A stretch of DNA of 64,000 nt from an uncultured Bacteroidota bacterium (GCA_937873155.1 CALMVZ010000010.1:496001-560000), one strand, 5' to 3'; counted from the first letter of the stretch, positions 36,216-44,328 are shown. Notes: generated by a model not told the origin, from the letters alone. Numbers and translations are program-made.

Positions 36216-37751
36216 ATGAGAAAATCAGGATATTTTGCATTAGCAATAGTATTTGCCACATCTTTATCTTTTTCGCAAAATGATATGGATGCTTTGCGTT
36301 ACTCTCAAACAGGTGTAGGCGGAAATGCCCGTTTTATAAGTATGGGGGGTGCATTCGGTGCGCTTGGTGCTAACACAAGCTGCTTAAGTTATAACCCGGC
36401 AGGTATCGGCATTTACCGTAAAGGCGAATTGAATATTACACCGGGAGTGAATTTCAACTCAGTTAAAGGTTCACATAATGGTAACGATACAAGAGCTTTT
36501 ACACCTGCTTTGGTTTTTAACGGATTGGGAATTGCGGGGTCATGGGATAGCAAACAGAATGATGATGTAAGACATTCGTTCGGACTTGCATTAAATCAAT
36601 TACAGAATTTTAGTTCTGATCTGACTGTAGAAGGCCGTGCAAATGGTAAGAGTATTATGAAGGATATCCTGGCAAATGCCGATAATTATTCGATCCCTGC
36701 TCTTGATCCTTCTTATGCAGGAATGGCTTACAGTACTTATCTGTTAGACTATGATTCCACTAACATGCGTTATTATGGTTTCATTGATCCGGAAAAGGAC
36801 ATGCTGCAATCCAAACAAATTTCGCGTTCAGGAAAAATGAACGAGTTTGCTATAGGTTACACTTATGGTTTCAAGGATAAATTATATTTAGGTGCCAGTC
36901 TGGGGATCCCATCAATTACTTATAATCACAGTTCTGCGTATTATGAGGAAGATGATAAAGATTCTTTACGTATCTGGAGAGATGCAAGTAATAACATTCA
37001 GGATACTTATTCTTATCCTGTGAATTATTACAATACTTCTGATGGAAACAGATTATTGGGCGGGTTCAAAAATATGACCTATGAAGAAGCTTATAAAACA
37101 ACTGGTCGTGGTTACAATTTAAAATTGGGTGTTATTTACCGTGTGAATGATTTTTTAAGGATAGGAGCAAATTACCAAACACCAACAGTTTTGAATTTAA
37201 CCGATGTTTATTCTTATTCCATGACCACAGTATTTGACAGTGGGGAATCCATTCCTGCATCTTATCCTGAAAACGGTGGCATTTACAAATACAAGATCAT
37301 TACACCAATGCGTTATGGTGCAAGTATTGGTTTCATTTATAAAAAATTATTGGCTATTGGTATTGATTATGAAGGAGTGAATTACAGCCAGGCCAGTATT
37401 ACCAGTTCTGAGCCAACACAGTTTTCAGGAGTGAATAAAGTCATCAGTACCAAATATTCAATGGCTTCTAACTTAAGAGCAGGTGCTGAAGTGAATATCC
37501 AGAACATCTTCATCCGTGCAGGATATGCTATGTACGGCAGTCCTTTCGGGAATTCATTTACAGGTAAATTTACAAGAACCTCTTATAGCGGTGGTATTGG
37601 TTTCCGTAACAGGAACTGGGCATTTGATATGGGGATTGTAAATACCCAATCTGCTGAAGATTACTATATGTACAACTCTAAATATGTAGATAGGTCAAGC
37701 CTGGCTATTTCTGGCACGAATTTTGTATTTACTGTCGGATGTAAGTTTTAG
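36216..37751 (+). CDS. OmpP1/FadL-type outer membrane transport protein
   Basis: A 511-residue outer-membrane beta-barrel with signal peptide (residues 1-20, ending SLSFS-QN). The N-terminal part has ALRYSQTGVGGNARFISMGG and GALGANTSCLSYNPAGIGIY, the hatch-like region and NPAGI motif typical of FadL/TodX proteins. The C-terminus ends in VFTVGCKF with the usual terminal phenylalanine. FadL proteins take up long-chain fatty acids or other hydrophobic compounds; the substrate here is unknown. It follows the low-complexity lipoprotein and ends the unit, with a hairpin downstream. Confidence 0.9.
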   Translation: MRKSGYFALAIVFATSLSFSQNDMDALRYSQTGVGGNARFISMGGAFGALGANTSCLSYNPAGIGIYRKGELNITPGVNFNSVKGSHNGNDTRAFTPALVFNGLGIAGSWDSKQNDDVRHSFGLALNQLQNFSSDLTVEGRANGKSIMKDILANADNYSIPALDPSYAGMAYSTYLLDYDSTNMRYYGFIDPEKDMLQSKQISRSGKMNEFAIGYTYGFKDKLYLGASLGIPSITYNHSSAYYEEDDKDSLRIWRDASNNIQDTYSYPVNYYNTSDGNRLLGGFKNMTYEEAYKTTGRGYNLKLGVIYRVNDFLRIGANYQTPTVLNLTDVYSYSMTTVFDSGESIPASYPENGGIYKYKIITPMRYGASIGFIYKKLLAIGIDYEGVNYSQASITSSEPTQFSGVNKVISTKYSMASNLRAGAEVNIQNIFIRAGYAMYGSPFGNSFTGKFTRTSYSGGIGFRNRNWAFDMGIVNTQSAEDYYMYNSKYVDRSSLAISGTNFVFTVGCKF

Positions 37752-37785
37752 TGATTACGCTCAAGGTACTTTAGTGTACCATGAT

Positions 37786-37820
37786 AAACCCTTCCCTAAC
37801 CGGAGGGGTTTGTTATTTTA
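37786..37820 (+). terminator. Probable terminator of the FadL-type gene
   Basis: Stem AAACCCTTCC / GGAGGGGTTT (37786-37795 and 37802-37811, one mismatch) followed by the T-rich TGTTATTTTA. It lies 35 bp after the stop codon. Confidence 0.6.
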
Positions 37821-37839
37821 TACATTTCGCAATTCATTT

Positions 37840-37910
37840 GTTCTAATGTTTGTTATTCTACTGTTCAAACGCGCGTATGTTTGAATGAAGAACAACAGAA
37901 CATTAGAATA
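37840..37910. repeat. Imperfect long palindrome (intergenic repeat family, copy 1)
   Basis: Left arm 37840-37870 (GTTCTAATGTTTGTTATTCT...) and right arm 37879-37910 (GTTTGAATGAAGAACAACAG...) form an imperfect inverted repeat of about 31 bp with a short loop. The right arm resembles sequences at 41221-41315 upstream of the RsmI-like gene, so this looks like a repeat family. Confidence 0.65.
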
Positions 37911-37972
37911 ACGAATAGTGAAGTAAGGTGTAGTGAATTACATCTTTCGTTTCTTTATATCACAAATACCTT

Positions 37973-37980
37973 TATTTTTG
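37973..37980 (+). promoter_or_regulatory. Candidate -7 box (TATTTTTG) before the ferredoxin gene
   Basis: A perfect TAnnTTTG match that ends 4 nt before the ATG at 37985. An overlapping alternative, TACCTTTA, is at 37967-37974. A TTTC 19 nt upstream could be a weak -33 element. Confidence 0.45.
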
Positions 37981-37984
37981 TTTC

Positions 37985-38293
37985 ATGGAATTTGACATTC
38001 ACATTTTTGTATGTACCAATCAACGTACCGGAACCGACCGTTTAAGTTGTGGCGAAGCTCATGGTATGGATCTTGTAACAGAATTCAAAAAACAAACTAA
38101 GGAATTAAAAACTGATCTTAAGATCCGCGCCCAACGTGCAGGTTGTTTGGGAATTTGTGATTTCGGTCCGACTGTTGCAGTATATCCTGAAGGGATTTTT
38201 TATGTAGGGGTAAAGAAAGAAGATGTTACAGAAATAATCCAATCCCATATCATTAATAAAAAGCCGGTGGAACGTTTGTTACTTAAGAGATAA
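37985..38293 (+). CDS. Thioredoxin-like [2Fe-2S] ferredoxin domain protein
   Basis: A 102-residue cytoplasmic protein with the four cysteines of thioredoxin-like [2Fe-2S] ferredoxins: Cys10 in FVCTNQR, Cys22 in RLSCGE, and Cys54 and Cys58 in GCLGICDFGP. The C-terminal TVAVYPEGIFYVGVKKEDV is also typical. It should bind a 2Fe-2S cluster; the electron partner is unknown. The stop overlaps the start of the next gene by one base (TAATG), and the GNAT gene follows, giving a three-gene unit. Confidence 0.92.
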   Translation: MEFDIHIFVCTNQRTGTDRLSCGEAHGMDLVTEFKKQTKELKTDLKIRAQRAGCLGICDFGPTVAVYPEGIFYVGVKKEDVTEIIQSHIINKKPVERLLLKR

Positions 38294-38649
38294 TGGATGA
38301 ATTTCCGGATATAACCACTGGGATCTCAAAACCTGATCTTTTCGAAAAATTCAAATTGCAGTTACAAAAAGATTTCGAAGGCGCCGGATTGAATGGCGAT
38401 TTTGCAAATGATTTAAAACAGGATCATTATTCTATTTTGAAAGTTATAGAAATTGAAATAGAGAAAATAAATAGATTAGCGGTGAGTAAATTAACTGGAC
38501 TGCTGTATAGGATCGATATCAACGAAGTTCAAATAAAGAAATTAAGTGAAGAGAGAAAAGAGAGTACGATTAATGAAATTATTTCTGAACTTATCTTGAA
38601 AAGAGAATTACAAAAAATAATAATTAAAGAACATTTCAAAAATAAATGA
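38293..38649 (+). CDS. Small conserved hypothetical protein
   Basis: A 118-residue, mostly alpha-helical and strongly charged protein (ILKVIEIEIEKINRLAVSKL at about 51-70 and ERKESTINEIISELILKREL at about 86-105), with no signal peptide, cysteines or recognisable motif. It overlaps the ferredoxin gene by one base and the GNAT gene by four (ATGA), so it is translated with both. No family was recognised; the tight coupling argues that it is a real gene. Confidence 0.82.
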   Translation: MDEFPDITTGISKPDLFEKFKLQLQKDFEGAGLNGDFANDLKQDHYSILKVIEIEIEKINRLAVSKLTGLLYRIDINEVQIKKLSEERKESTINEIISELILKRELQKIIIKEHFKNK

Positions 38650-39116
38650 GTGATGTTAAAATAAGAGTGGGGGATAAGAATGATCTTCCGAATATTCTGA
38701 ACCTTATTAAAGAATTAGCCGAATACGAAAAAGCGTCTGCGGAAGTTGAGGTTACCATTGCTGAAATGGAGAACTGGGGATTCGGTCCCAATAAATTATT
38801 TGATTTTTTTGTAGCCGAAAAGAATGGAGAGATAGTCGGGCTAGCTTTATATTATTACAAATATTCAACATGGAAAGGCAAATGCTTATTCCTTGAAGAT
38901 ATCATTGTCACCGAAAAGATGCGTGGCTCCGGCATTGGAAAATTGTTGTTCAATAAAGTTGTTGAGGTCGCGAAAAAGGAAAAAGTCAGAAGATTAGAAT
39001 GGCAAGTGCTGGAGTGGAATACACCTGCTATTAATTTCTACAAAAAATATAACGCGACTTTGGATCCCGAATGGCTTAACGGAAAGTTAACAAACTACCA
39101 GTTAAATTTACTTTAG
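38646..39116 (+). CDS. GNAT family N-acetyltransferase
   Basis: A 156-residue acetyltransferase. The acetyl-CoA-binding motif A (LEDIIVTEKMRGSGIGKLLF, about residues 80-99, with R-G-x-G-I/G) and motif B (VLEWNTPAINFYKKYNATLD) are clear. The sequence resembles diamine or polyamine-type GNATs (SSAT-like: LAEYEKASAEVE near the N-terminus), but the substrate is not established. It is the last gene of the ferredoxin unit and is convergent with the next gene, the two stop codons sharing TTAG. Confidence 0.9.
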   Translation: MSDVKIRVGDKNDLPNILNLIKELAEYEKASAEVEVTIAEMENWGFGPNKLFDFFVAEKNGEIVGLALYYYKYSTWKGKCLFLEDIIVTEKMRGSGIGKLLFNKVVEVAKKEKVRRLEWQVLEWNTPAINFYKKYNATLDPEWLNGKLTNYQLNLL

Positions 39117-39751
39117 AGATCAGTTGCGATCAAACATTTCGGAATGAACCATTTGTTCTTGTAATTTTCTAAGTTTACTACTTTTCCTTCACAGGTCAGG
39201 TATTGTCCGTTGGAGTTTCGTTTAAAATAAACTGCTTTACCTTTTTTAAGCTCTTGAGTCACAATATCTCTTAAGTCCTTTAGGTCTTTCTTCCTGTTTT
39301 CACAACCGATCTTTAATCCGAGTTCATTATTTTTCAGGTCCATTTCACACGATAAACTATCAGCAAATTCACCATCTTCAGTTATTCCTTTTAAAAAATT
39401 AAGATGATTTCCTTTTTCGTGCGCTATGCCAAGTTTGCGGAGTTTCCTCGCTTTTATTTTCTGTGCAAAAGCAGCAATGAAAAATGTGTGCCGGAAAGCA
39501 TCCAGTTTCCCGCCGTTCCTGTAGGGATCTAAGATGTTGTTAGTTTTTATTTCTTCATAAAGCGGTAAACATTTTTTGTTGACCCTCTTCACTTTTAATG
39601 CGGCAAACGGATGAATGAACGCCCAGCGTTTTTCATAACGTGAACGTTCGCTCAATTTTTGTCCTGAACAGATCACATTAAAAAAAATGAAAGTTATAAG
39701 CAGGACTTCGCGCATCTTTTTATGGTTACATTTCAAAAATCCAATTAACAT
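39113..39751 (-). CDS. Predicted secreted protein, DUF6973-like
   Basis: A 212-residue frame from ATG 39751. An internal ATG at 39715 (MREVLLITFIFFNVICSGQ) gives a better signal peptide and is the more likely start, making 200 residues. The middle has GGKLDAFRHTFFIAAFAQK and, 20 residues later, IAHEKGNH, the DAFRH...HE arrangement I associate with the DUF6973 family, which may be metal-binding. The C-terminal part is Lys-rich. The gene stands alone and converges on the GNAT gene with a 4-bp overlap. Function unknown; the family name should be checked by profile search. Confidence 0.78.
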   Translation of the reverse strand: MLIGFLKCNHKKMREVLLITFIFFNVICSGQKLSERSRYEKRWAFIHPFAALKVKRVNKKCLPLYEEIKTNNILDPYRNGGKLDAFRHTFFIAAFAQKIKARKLRKLGIAHEKGNHLNFLKGITEDGEFADSLSCEMDLKNNELGLKIGCENRKKDLKDLRDIVTQELKKGKAVYFKRNSNGQYLTCEGKVVNLENYKNKWFIPKCLIATDL

Positions 39752-39804
39752 GAAATTGTTGATAAGACAATTCGCTTAATGTCTTTTGCCAAAGGTAATA
39801 TCTT

Positions 39805-39812
39805 TAACTTTG
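39805..39812 (+). promoter_or_regulatory. Candidate -7 box (TAACTTTG) before the small unknown gene
   Basis: TAACTTTG fits TAnnTTTG and ends 6 nt before the ATG at 39819. A TTTG at 39785-39788 lies 16 nt upstream, a little closer than the usual -33 spacing. This supports the ATG at 39819 over the upstream TTG. Confidence 0.42.
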
Positions 39813-39818
39813 CCCTGT

Positions 39819-40094
39819 ATGGCATTTAAAGGCGACTTATTTAAAAAGATCTTTGCAAAGGAACTCGGTACCGGACTCGTTGAAAGCATCAATGATCTCC
39901 GTGACAAAGAATTCAGCGGTACAAAACTGACCCCTGAAGAGCGCTTTGCATTATCTACTTTTGATAACTACCGTCTTAAGATCCTTAATTCACAGGAAAA
40001 CGAGTCTGATTTCCATCAACATTACCGCCAGTTACAGGTGATCGCTAACTTAAGCGATTGGCGTGAATTCCTTAAGGAAGATTACACAAAATAA
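39819..40094 (+). CDS. Small conserved hypothetical protein
   Basis: A 91-residue soluble protein (MAFKGDLFKKIFAKELGTGL at the N-terminus, then LTPEERFALSTFDNYRLKIL). The frame opens earlier at a TTG (39786), but a TAnnTTTG box sits at 39805-39812, inside that extension, so the ATG at 39819 is preferred. No signal peptide, membrane helix or known motif. It looks mainly helical and acidic-basic mixed. It is 75 bp upstream of fbp on the same strand, but fbp appears to have its own promoter box. Confidence 0.78.
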   Translation: MAFKGDLFKKIFAKELGTGLVESINDLRDKEFSGTKLTPEERFALSTFDNYRLKILNSQENESDFHQHYRQLQVIANLSDWREFLKEDYTK

Positions 40095-40141
40095 GCCTTA
40101 TTTAAAAGCCTTATTCCCTTTTAAATTGTAAAGTATTTCTT

Positions 40142-40149
40142 TACATTTG
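40142..40149 (+). promoter_or_regulatory. Candidate -7 box (TACATTTG) for fbp
   Basis: A perfect TAnnTTTG match ending 20 nt before the fbp ATG. The expected -33 position reads TTTTA, a weak match. Confidence 0.5.
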
Positions 40150-40169
40150 GTTCACTAATCGATACTCTC

Positions 40170-41189
40170 ATGAACGTTAAAACATTAGGTCAGTTTATTA
40201 TTGAAAAGCAGGCGGATTTCCCGTACGCGAAAGGTGAATTATCCCGCTTATTAAGAGATTTAGGTATCGCCTCTAAAATAGTTAACCGTGAGGTGAATAA
40301 GGCTGGCTTAGCTGAGATTTTAGGCGAAACAGGCGATACAAATGTGCAAGGCGAGAAAGTAAAGAAACTGGATGTTTTCGCTAACGATCAATTCATAGCC
40401 GCTTTGAAAGCAGGCGGTGAGGTTTGCGCTATTGCGAGCGAAGAGAACGAGGAGATCATTCCGGTTGACAACGCAGTTTCAAGGAATGCAAAATACGTTG
40501 TTGCAATTGATCCTTTGGATGGATCTTCAAATATTGATGTGAACGTTTCTGTAGGTACTATTTTCTCTATCTACCGCCGTGTTACCTTAAATGGCCCCGG
40601 TACAATTGAAGATTTCAAGCAACGTGGAACTGAGCAGATCGCTGCCGGATATGTTATTTATGGTTCATCTTGTATGATGGTGTATACAACAGGAAAAGGC
40701 GTGAATGGATTTACACTCGATCCGAGCATCGGTGAATTTTGTTTATCGCACCCGAACATGACCACGAGAACTTCAGCAAATGTTTATTCTGTCAATGAAG
40801 GTAACTATTTACACTTCCCTGATGGCGTAAAAAAATATATTAAGTATTGCCAGGAAGAAGACAAAGCGACTAACCGTCCGTATTCTTCACGTTATATTGG
40901 TTCTGGTGTTGCTGATATTCATCGTAATTTAATTACAGGTGGTATCTATATTTATCCAACCACTACAAAATCGCCTAATGGAAAATTACGTTTACTTTAC
41001 GAATGTAATCCTTTAGCTTTTATTGTTGAGCAGGCAGGAGGAAAGGCAACTGATGGTAAGGTACGTATACTGGATAAAGACCTGAAAGAACTTCACCAGC
41101 GTACACCATTATTCTTAGGCAGCTCTGATATGGTTGATAAGGCAATGGAATTCATGGCAAAATACGCCGAAGAAAGCGTTCAGAAATAA
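40170..41189 (+). CDS. fbp: Class 1 fructose-1,6-bisphosphatase
   Basis: A 339-residue gluconeogenic enzyme that hydrolyses fructose 1,6-bisphosphate to fructose 6-phosphate. The metal-binding signature [20 protein letters not shown] starts at Asp114. Other conserved stretches are [12 protein letters not shown] (about 91-102), [20 protein letters not shown] (about 251-270) and [19 protein letters not shown] (about 275-293), which is normal for class 1 enzymes. The length is normal. It is a single gene with its own promoter box; an intergenic repeat follows. Confidence 0.96.
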   Translation: MNVKTLGQFIIEKQADFPYAKGELSRLLRDLGIASKIVNREVNKAGLAEILGETGDTNVQGEKVKKLDVFANDQFIAALKAGGEVCAIASEENEEIIPVDNAVSRNAKYVVAIDPLDGSSNIDVNVSVGTIFSIYRRVTLNGPGTIEDFKQRGTEQIAAGYVIYGSSCMMVYTTGKGVNGFTLDPSIGEFCLSHPNMTTRTSANVYSVNEGNYLHFPDGVKKYIKYCQEEDKATNRPYSSRYIGSGVADIHRNLITGGIYIYPTTTKSPNGKLRLLYECNPLAFIVEQAGGKATDGKVRILDKDLKELHQRTPLFLGSSDMVDKAMEFMAKYAEESVQK

Positions 41190-41220
41190 TGCTGTTCTTC
41201 ATCAACATTAAGTTTCAGAA

Positions 41221-41315
41221 TTGAATAAAAGAACATTTGAACATTAGAACAATTGAAGTTTGAAATAAATCATTTCTTAATTCTTCATTCAGATGTTCTA
41301 TTGTTCTTCATTCAA
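41221..41315. repeat. Imperfect inverted repeat (intergenic repeat family, copy 2)
   Basis: Left arm 41221-41257 (TTGAATAAAAGAACATTTGA...) and right arm 41281-41315, whose reverse complement reads TTGAATGAAGAACAATAGAA..., form an imperfect inverted repeat. Both resemble the right arm at 37879-37910. It fills most of the fbp to methyltransferase gap. Confidence 0.65.
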
Positions 41316-41331
41316 CTAGAAGTCTAATAAT

Positions 41332-42042
41332 ATGCGCAGTGGTACCTTATATCTTTTCCCTGTTACGCTTGGTGAAACCGAAGTTTCTTTGGTGATCCCT
41401 TCTTACAACATTGAATTAATAAAAAACATTTCCGTTTTTATAGCTGAAGACGCAAAGAATGCACGCCGTTTTTTAAAACAATGCGGCTATCCTGATCTGA
41501 GTAAAGCAGAAATTTTAGTGTTGAATGAACATACCAAAGGTTCTGAATTACCTTCTCTCATTAACGAATTATTCCAGGGAAAGAATATCGGTTTGTTAAG
41601 CGATGCAGGATGTCCCGGTATTGCAGATCCCGGTGCAGATGTTGTTAAGCATGCGCATAACAAGGGAATAAAAGTTGTACCATTGGTTGGTCCCAGTTCA
41701 ATTGTACTAAGTATAATGGCTTCCGGATTCAACGGACAAAATTTTGCGTTCAATGGTTATCTCCCGATAGAAAAGCCTGCACGTATAAAACGGATCAAAG
41801 AATTAGAACAATTAGTCTATAAGAATAACCAATCCCAATTTTTTATTGAAACTCCTTACAGGAATACTTCTTTGTTTGATGACCTTCTTACAAACCTAAG
41901 TTCAGAAACAGCTTTATGTCTGGGAATAAATCTGACCACAGCTTCAGAAAAAATAATTACCAAAAATGTAGCTGAATGGAAAAAAATCCCGAAACCCGAT
42001 CTCAATAAAGTTCCCGCTGTATTTGGTATCTATAAAAGTTAG
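41332..42042 (+). CDS. SAM-dependent methyltransferase, tetrapyrrole-methylase fold (RsmI-like)
   Basis: A 236-residue protein of the tetrapyrrole methylase (SAM/TP) fold. The motif LLSDAGCPGIADPGADVV (about residues 84-101) is the RsmI signature, followed by VPLVGPSSIVLSIMASG and, later, FFIETPYRNTSLFDDLL. RsmI 2'-O-methylates C1402 of 16S rRNA. The N-terminus (GTLYLFPVTLGETE) and the short length differ from canonical RsmI (about 280 residues, with LYLVPTPIGNL), so this is probably the Bacteroidota paralogue rather than RsmI itself. The TPR gene starts 2 bp downstream. Confidence 0.88.
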   Translation: MRSGTLYLFPVTLGETEVSLVIPSYNIELIKNISVFIAEDAKNARRFLKQCGYPDLSKAEILVLNEHTKGSELPSLINELFQGKNIGLLSDAGCPGIADPGADVVKHAHNKGIKVVPLVGPSSIVLSIMASGFNGQNFAFNGYLPIEKPARIKRIKELEQLVYKNNQSQFFIETPYRNTSLFDDLLTNLSSETALCLGINLTTASEKIITKNVAEWKKIPKPDLNKVPAVFGIYKS

Positions 42043-42044
42043 AT

Positions 42045-43508
42045 ATGTATTTAAGAAAAATAATGATCCTGTTCCTTTTATTCACGGCAACATTTTCCCG
42101 GGGACAGAAAAACCTGGATTCAATTATTGAACTCACCAAAAGTATAGACCTTGAAATTAAGATCACATCCTGTGCAAACCTCGCTTTACATTTAAAGAAC
42201 ATTAACTCCGATTCAGCACTGATCTTCGCATTGGAAGCTGAACGGTCTTTAACACCCGCAATAAGCCGGTCGCTACAGGCTCTTGTTTACCACAATGTGG
42301 GATGTGTTTATTCTGCAAAATTAGAATATACAGATGCAAAGCCCTGGTATGATAAAGCCTACGCGATACGTTTGAAAGAAAAGGACGAGAGCGGGCAATT
42401 GCAAACGCTGATCAATCTTGTGTATGTGTACCAGGGTTTAGGAGATCTTAAAAACACGCATAAATATGTGTTTGAAGTTGAACGTTTGTGTGATAAGATC
42501 GTCGGAAAAGATTCGCATTTATATATTGTGACGCAGATCCAATTGGGAGATATCTATTATTATTTGAAACGCTTTGATAAATCGGAAGAGTTCTATAAAA
42601 AGGCAGTAGCATCTGCTGAAAAAGTGAAAAAAGATAATGAGTTGGCACTTGTCTATCAGAATTACGGGGCTTTCTTAATCGGGCAGCTTAAGTATAAGGA
42701 GGCAGAACCCATCCTCGAAAGGGGATTGATCTCCCAGAGGAAATTAAACCAACCAAAAGACGTTCAAAGTGCAATGGTGAATTTGGCGATAGTATATGCC
42801 GAGACCGGCCGCAAACCTGAGGCGCTGAAACTGTTTCAGGAAATTTATGACGCGCGGAAAAAGGATGGAAGTGATTATGAGATCTCAACTGCAGGGAATA
42901 ATCTGGCCTTTTTTTATGTAACTGAAGAGAAGTATGATAAGGCCATCCCACTGTTCTTAGAGAGTCTGGAAGCCGCCCGTAGGGCATCAGCTCCACGCTT
43001 AATGATGCAGCGGTATGAGATCCTCAGCGAATGTTATGAAGCCCTTAATGATTACAAGAGCGCTTTTAAATACCATAAGTTGTTTGGTGAGATGAAGGAC
43101 TCAATTTTCAATCTTGAAACAGTAAAGGAGCTGAATGAACTCACCGAAAAATTCGGGGTCGAAAAAAAAGAAAAACAGATCCTTGAGCTTCAGAAAAATA
43201 ACGCCGAGATCAAATTAAAAGAGGAAAAAGCTAAGCGTGAAAGCCAAAGAAATACCATCATTTTCGGATCGGTAATTCTCCTGGTTTTAGTGGTTCTGGC
43301 TTTCATTTTTGTGTCTTTTTTACAGAAAAGAAAGGCAAATGCAGTATTAACCCTTAAAAACGAACAAATTGAGAATCAAAATGTTTTGTTAGAGGAGAAG
43401 CAAAAGGAGATCTTAGACAGCATCCATTACGCTAAGCGAATCCAGCAGAGTTTAATGCCTACGGAAAAATATTTAAGAAAGAAAATTGATGAATTACGGA
43501 AAAAATAG
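42045..43508 (+). CDS. Signal-peptide TPR protein with membrane helix; N-terminal part of a TPR-SpoIIE phosphatase
   Basis: A 487-residue protein with signal peptide (residues 1-21, ending TFSRGQ), TPR repeats from about 60 to 360 (VYHNVGCVYSAKLEYTDAKP, LVYQNYGAFLIGQLKYKEAE), one transmembrane helix at about 405-425 (IIFGSVILLVLVVLAFIFVS), and a cytoplasmic coiled coil ending ILDSIHYAKRIQQSLMPTEK. That last motif normally leads directly into a SpoIIE phosphatase domain. Here the frame stops at TAG 43506-43508, and the phosphatase follows as a separate frame at 43521 in the same phase. It is probably a sensor half of a two-part membrane phosphatase, by design or through recent breakage. Confidence 0.85.
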   Translation: MYLRKIMILFLLFTATFSRGQKNLDSIIELTKSIDLEIKITSCANLALHLKNINSDSALIFALEAERSLTPAISRSLQALVYHNVGCVYSAKLEYTDAKPWYDKAYAIRLKEKDESGQLQTLINLVYVYQGLGDLKNTHKYVFEVERLCDKIVGKDSHLYIVTQIQLGDIYYYLKRFDKSEEFYKKAVASAEKVKKDNELALVYQNYGAFLIGQLKYKEAEPILERGLISQRKLNQPKDVQSAMVNLAIVYAETGRKPEALKLFQEIYDARKKDGSDYEISTAGNNLAFFYVTEEKYDKAIPLFLESLEAARRASAPRLMMQRYEILSECYEALNDYKSAFKYHKLFGEMKDSIFNLETVKELNELTEKFGVEKKEKQILELQKNNAEIKLKEEKAKRESQRNTIIFGSVILLVLVVLAFIFVSFLQKRKANAVLTLKNEQIENQNVLLEEKQKEILDSIHYAKRIQQSLMPTEKYLRKKIDELRKK

Positions 43509-43520
43509 TATGTTTAAGTC

Positions 43521-44234
43521 ATGGAAGCAGTAGCAACAGAAACCAAAAATTTCTTTATCCTTTACAAGCCAAAGGATATCGTAAGCGGTGATTTTTATTA
43601 CGCGCAGGCTCATAAACCTAAAGGCAGTAAGAACGAGATCTTTTATATCTGTACCGCTGATTGTACAGGTCACGGTGTACCGGGCGCTCTTATGAGCATG
43701 GTGGGTATTTCCCGTTTAAATGAGTCTATAATCGAGAAAAATCTTATCCACCCGAACGAGATCTTAGATAACGTTCGTAGTGGTATTATCTCTTCATTGA
43801 ACCCAGAAGGTTCTGAAGAAGAAAGTAAGGATGGTATGGACTGTGTGTTATGTGCATACGACTTTGAAAATAATGTATTGGAATTCGCTTCAGCTAACAA
43901 CCCTTTATGGTTAGTTCGTGATGGTGCAGTTCATGAATATAAGGCTGATAAAATGCCGGTAGGTAAATATGGTGATGAACTTAAGCCATTCACTTTACAA
44001 AAAATAGACCTTAAGAAAGGTGATATTGTTTACACTTTCACCGATGGTTTCGCTGATCAGTTCGGCGGCCCGAAAGGAAAAAAATTCAAATACAAACAAT
44101 TGGAAGAGTTCTTATTAGCCAACAGTACTTTGCCGATGGAAACTCAAAAACAAAAACTGGATGCCGCTTTCGAAAACTGGAGAGGTAATTTGGAACAAGT
44201 TGATGACGTATGTATAATTGGTGTTAAGATCTAA
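43521..44234 (+). CDS. SpoIIE-family serine phosphatase domain (detached C-terminal half of the TPR protein)
   Basis: A 237-residue SpoIIE/PP2C catalytic domain with all the expected motifs: LYKPKDIVSGDFYYA (about 14-28), CTADCTGHGVPGALMSMVG (about 47-65), FASANNPLWLV and FTDGFADQFGGPKGKKFK. It begins 12 bp after the TAG of the TPR gene, in the same frame, with only TAT GTT TAA GTC between TAG and ATG. No clear ribosome-binding site precedes the ATG. Motif conservation suggests the domain is still active. Related Bacteroidota proteins carry TPR, membrane helix and phosphatase in one chain. A strong terminator follows. Confidence 0.88.
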   Translation: MEAVATETKNFFILYKPKDIVSGDFYYAQAHKPKGSKNEIFYICTADCTGHGVPGALMSMVGISRLNESIIEKNLIHPNEILDNVRSGIISSLNPEGSEEESKDGMDCVLCAYDFENNVLEFASANNPLWLVRDGAVHEYKADKMPVGKYGDELKPFTLQKIDLKKGDIVYTFTDGFADQFGGPKGKKFKYKQLEEFLLANSTLPMETQKQKLDAAFENWRGNLEQVDDVCIIGVKI

Positions 44235-44250
44235 GATAATTTTAAATTAT

Positions 44251-44290
44251 AAAAAAAGCCCTGAAGTTTTGATACTTCAGGGCTTTTTTT
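44251..44290 (+). terminator. Strong rho-independent terminator after the SpoIIE gene
   Basis: Perfect stem AGCCCTGAAG / CTTCAGGGCT (44257-44266 and 44275-44284), 8-nt loop, T7 after and A7 before, so it could work on both strands. Confidence 0.93.
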
Positions 44291-44328
44291 GTTTCAGAAT
44301 CTAAGGGCTGTTATTTTGAAAAGTGATT

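Noticed and set aside
39786-39818. TTG start at 39786 for the small gene before fbp.
   Set aside because: A TAnnTTTG promoter box lies inside the extension (39805-39812), and the ATG at 39819 gives a normal N-terminus.
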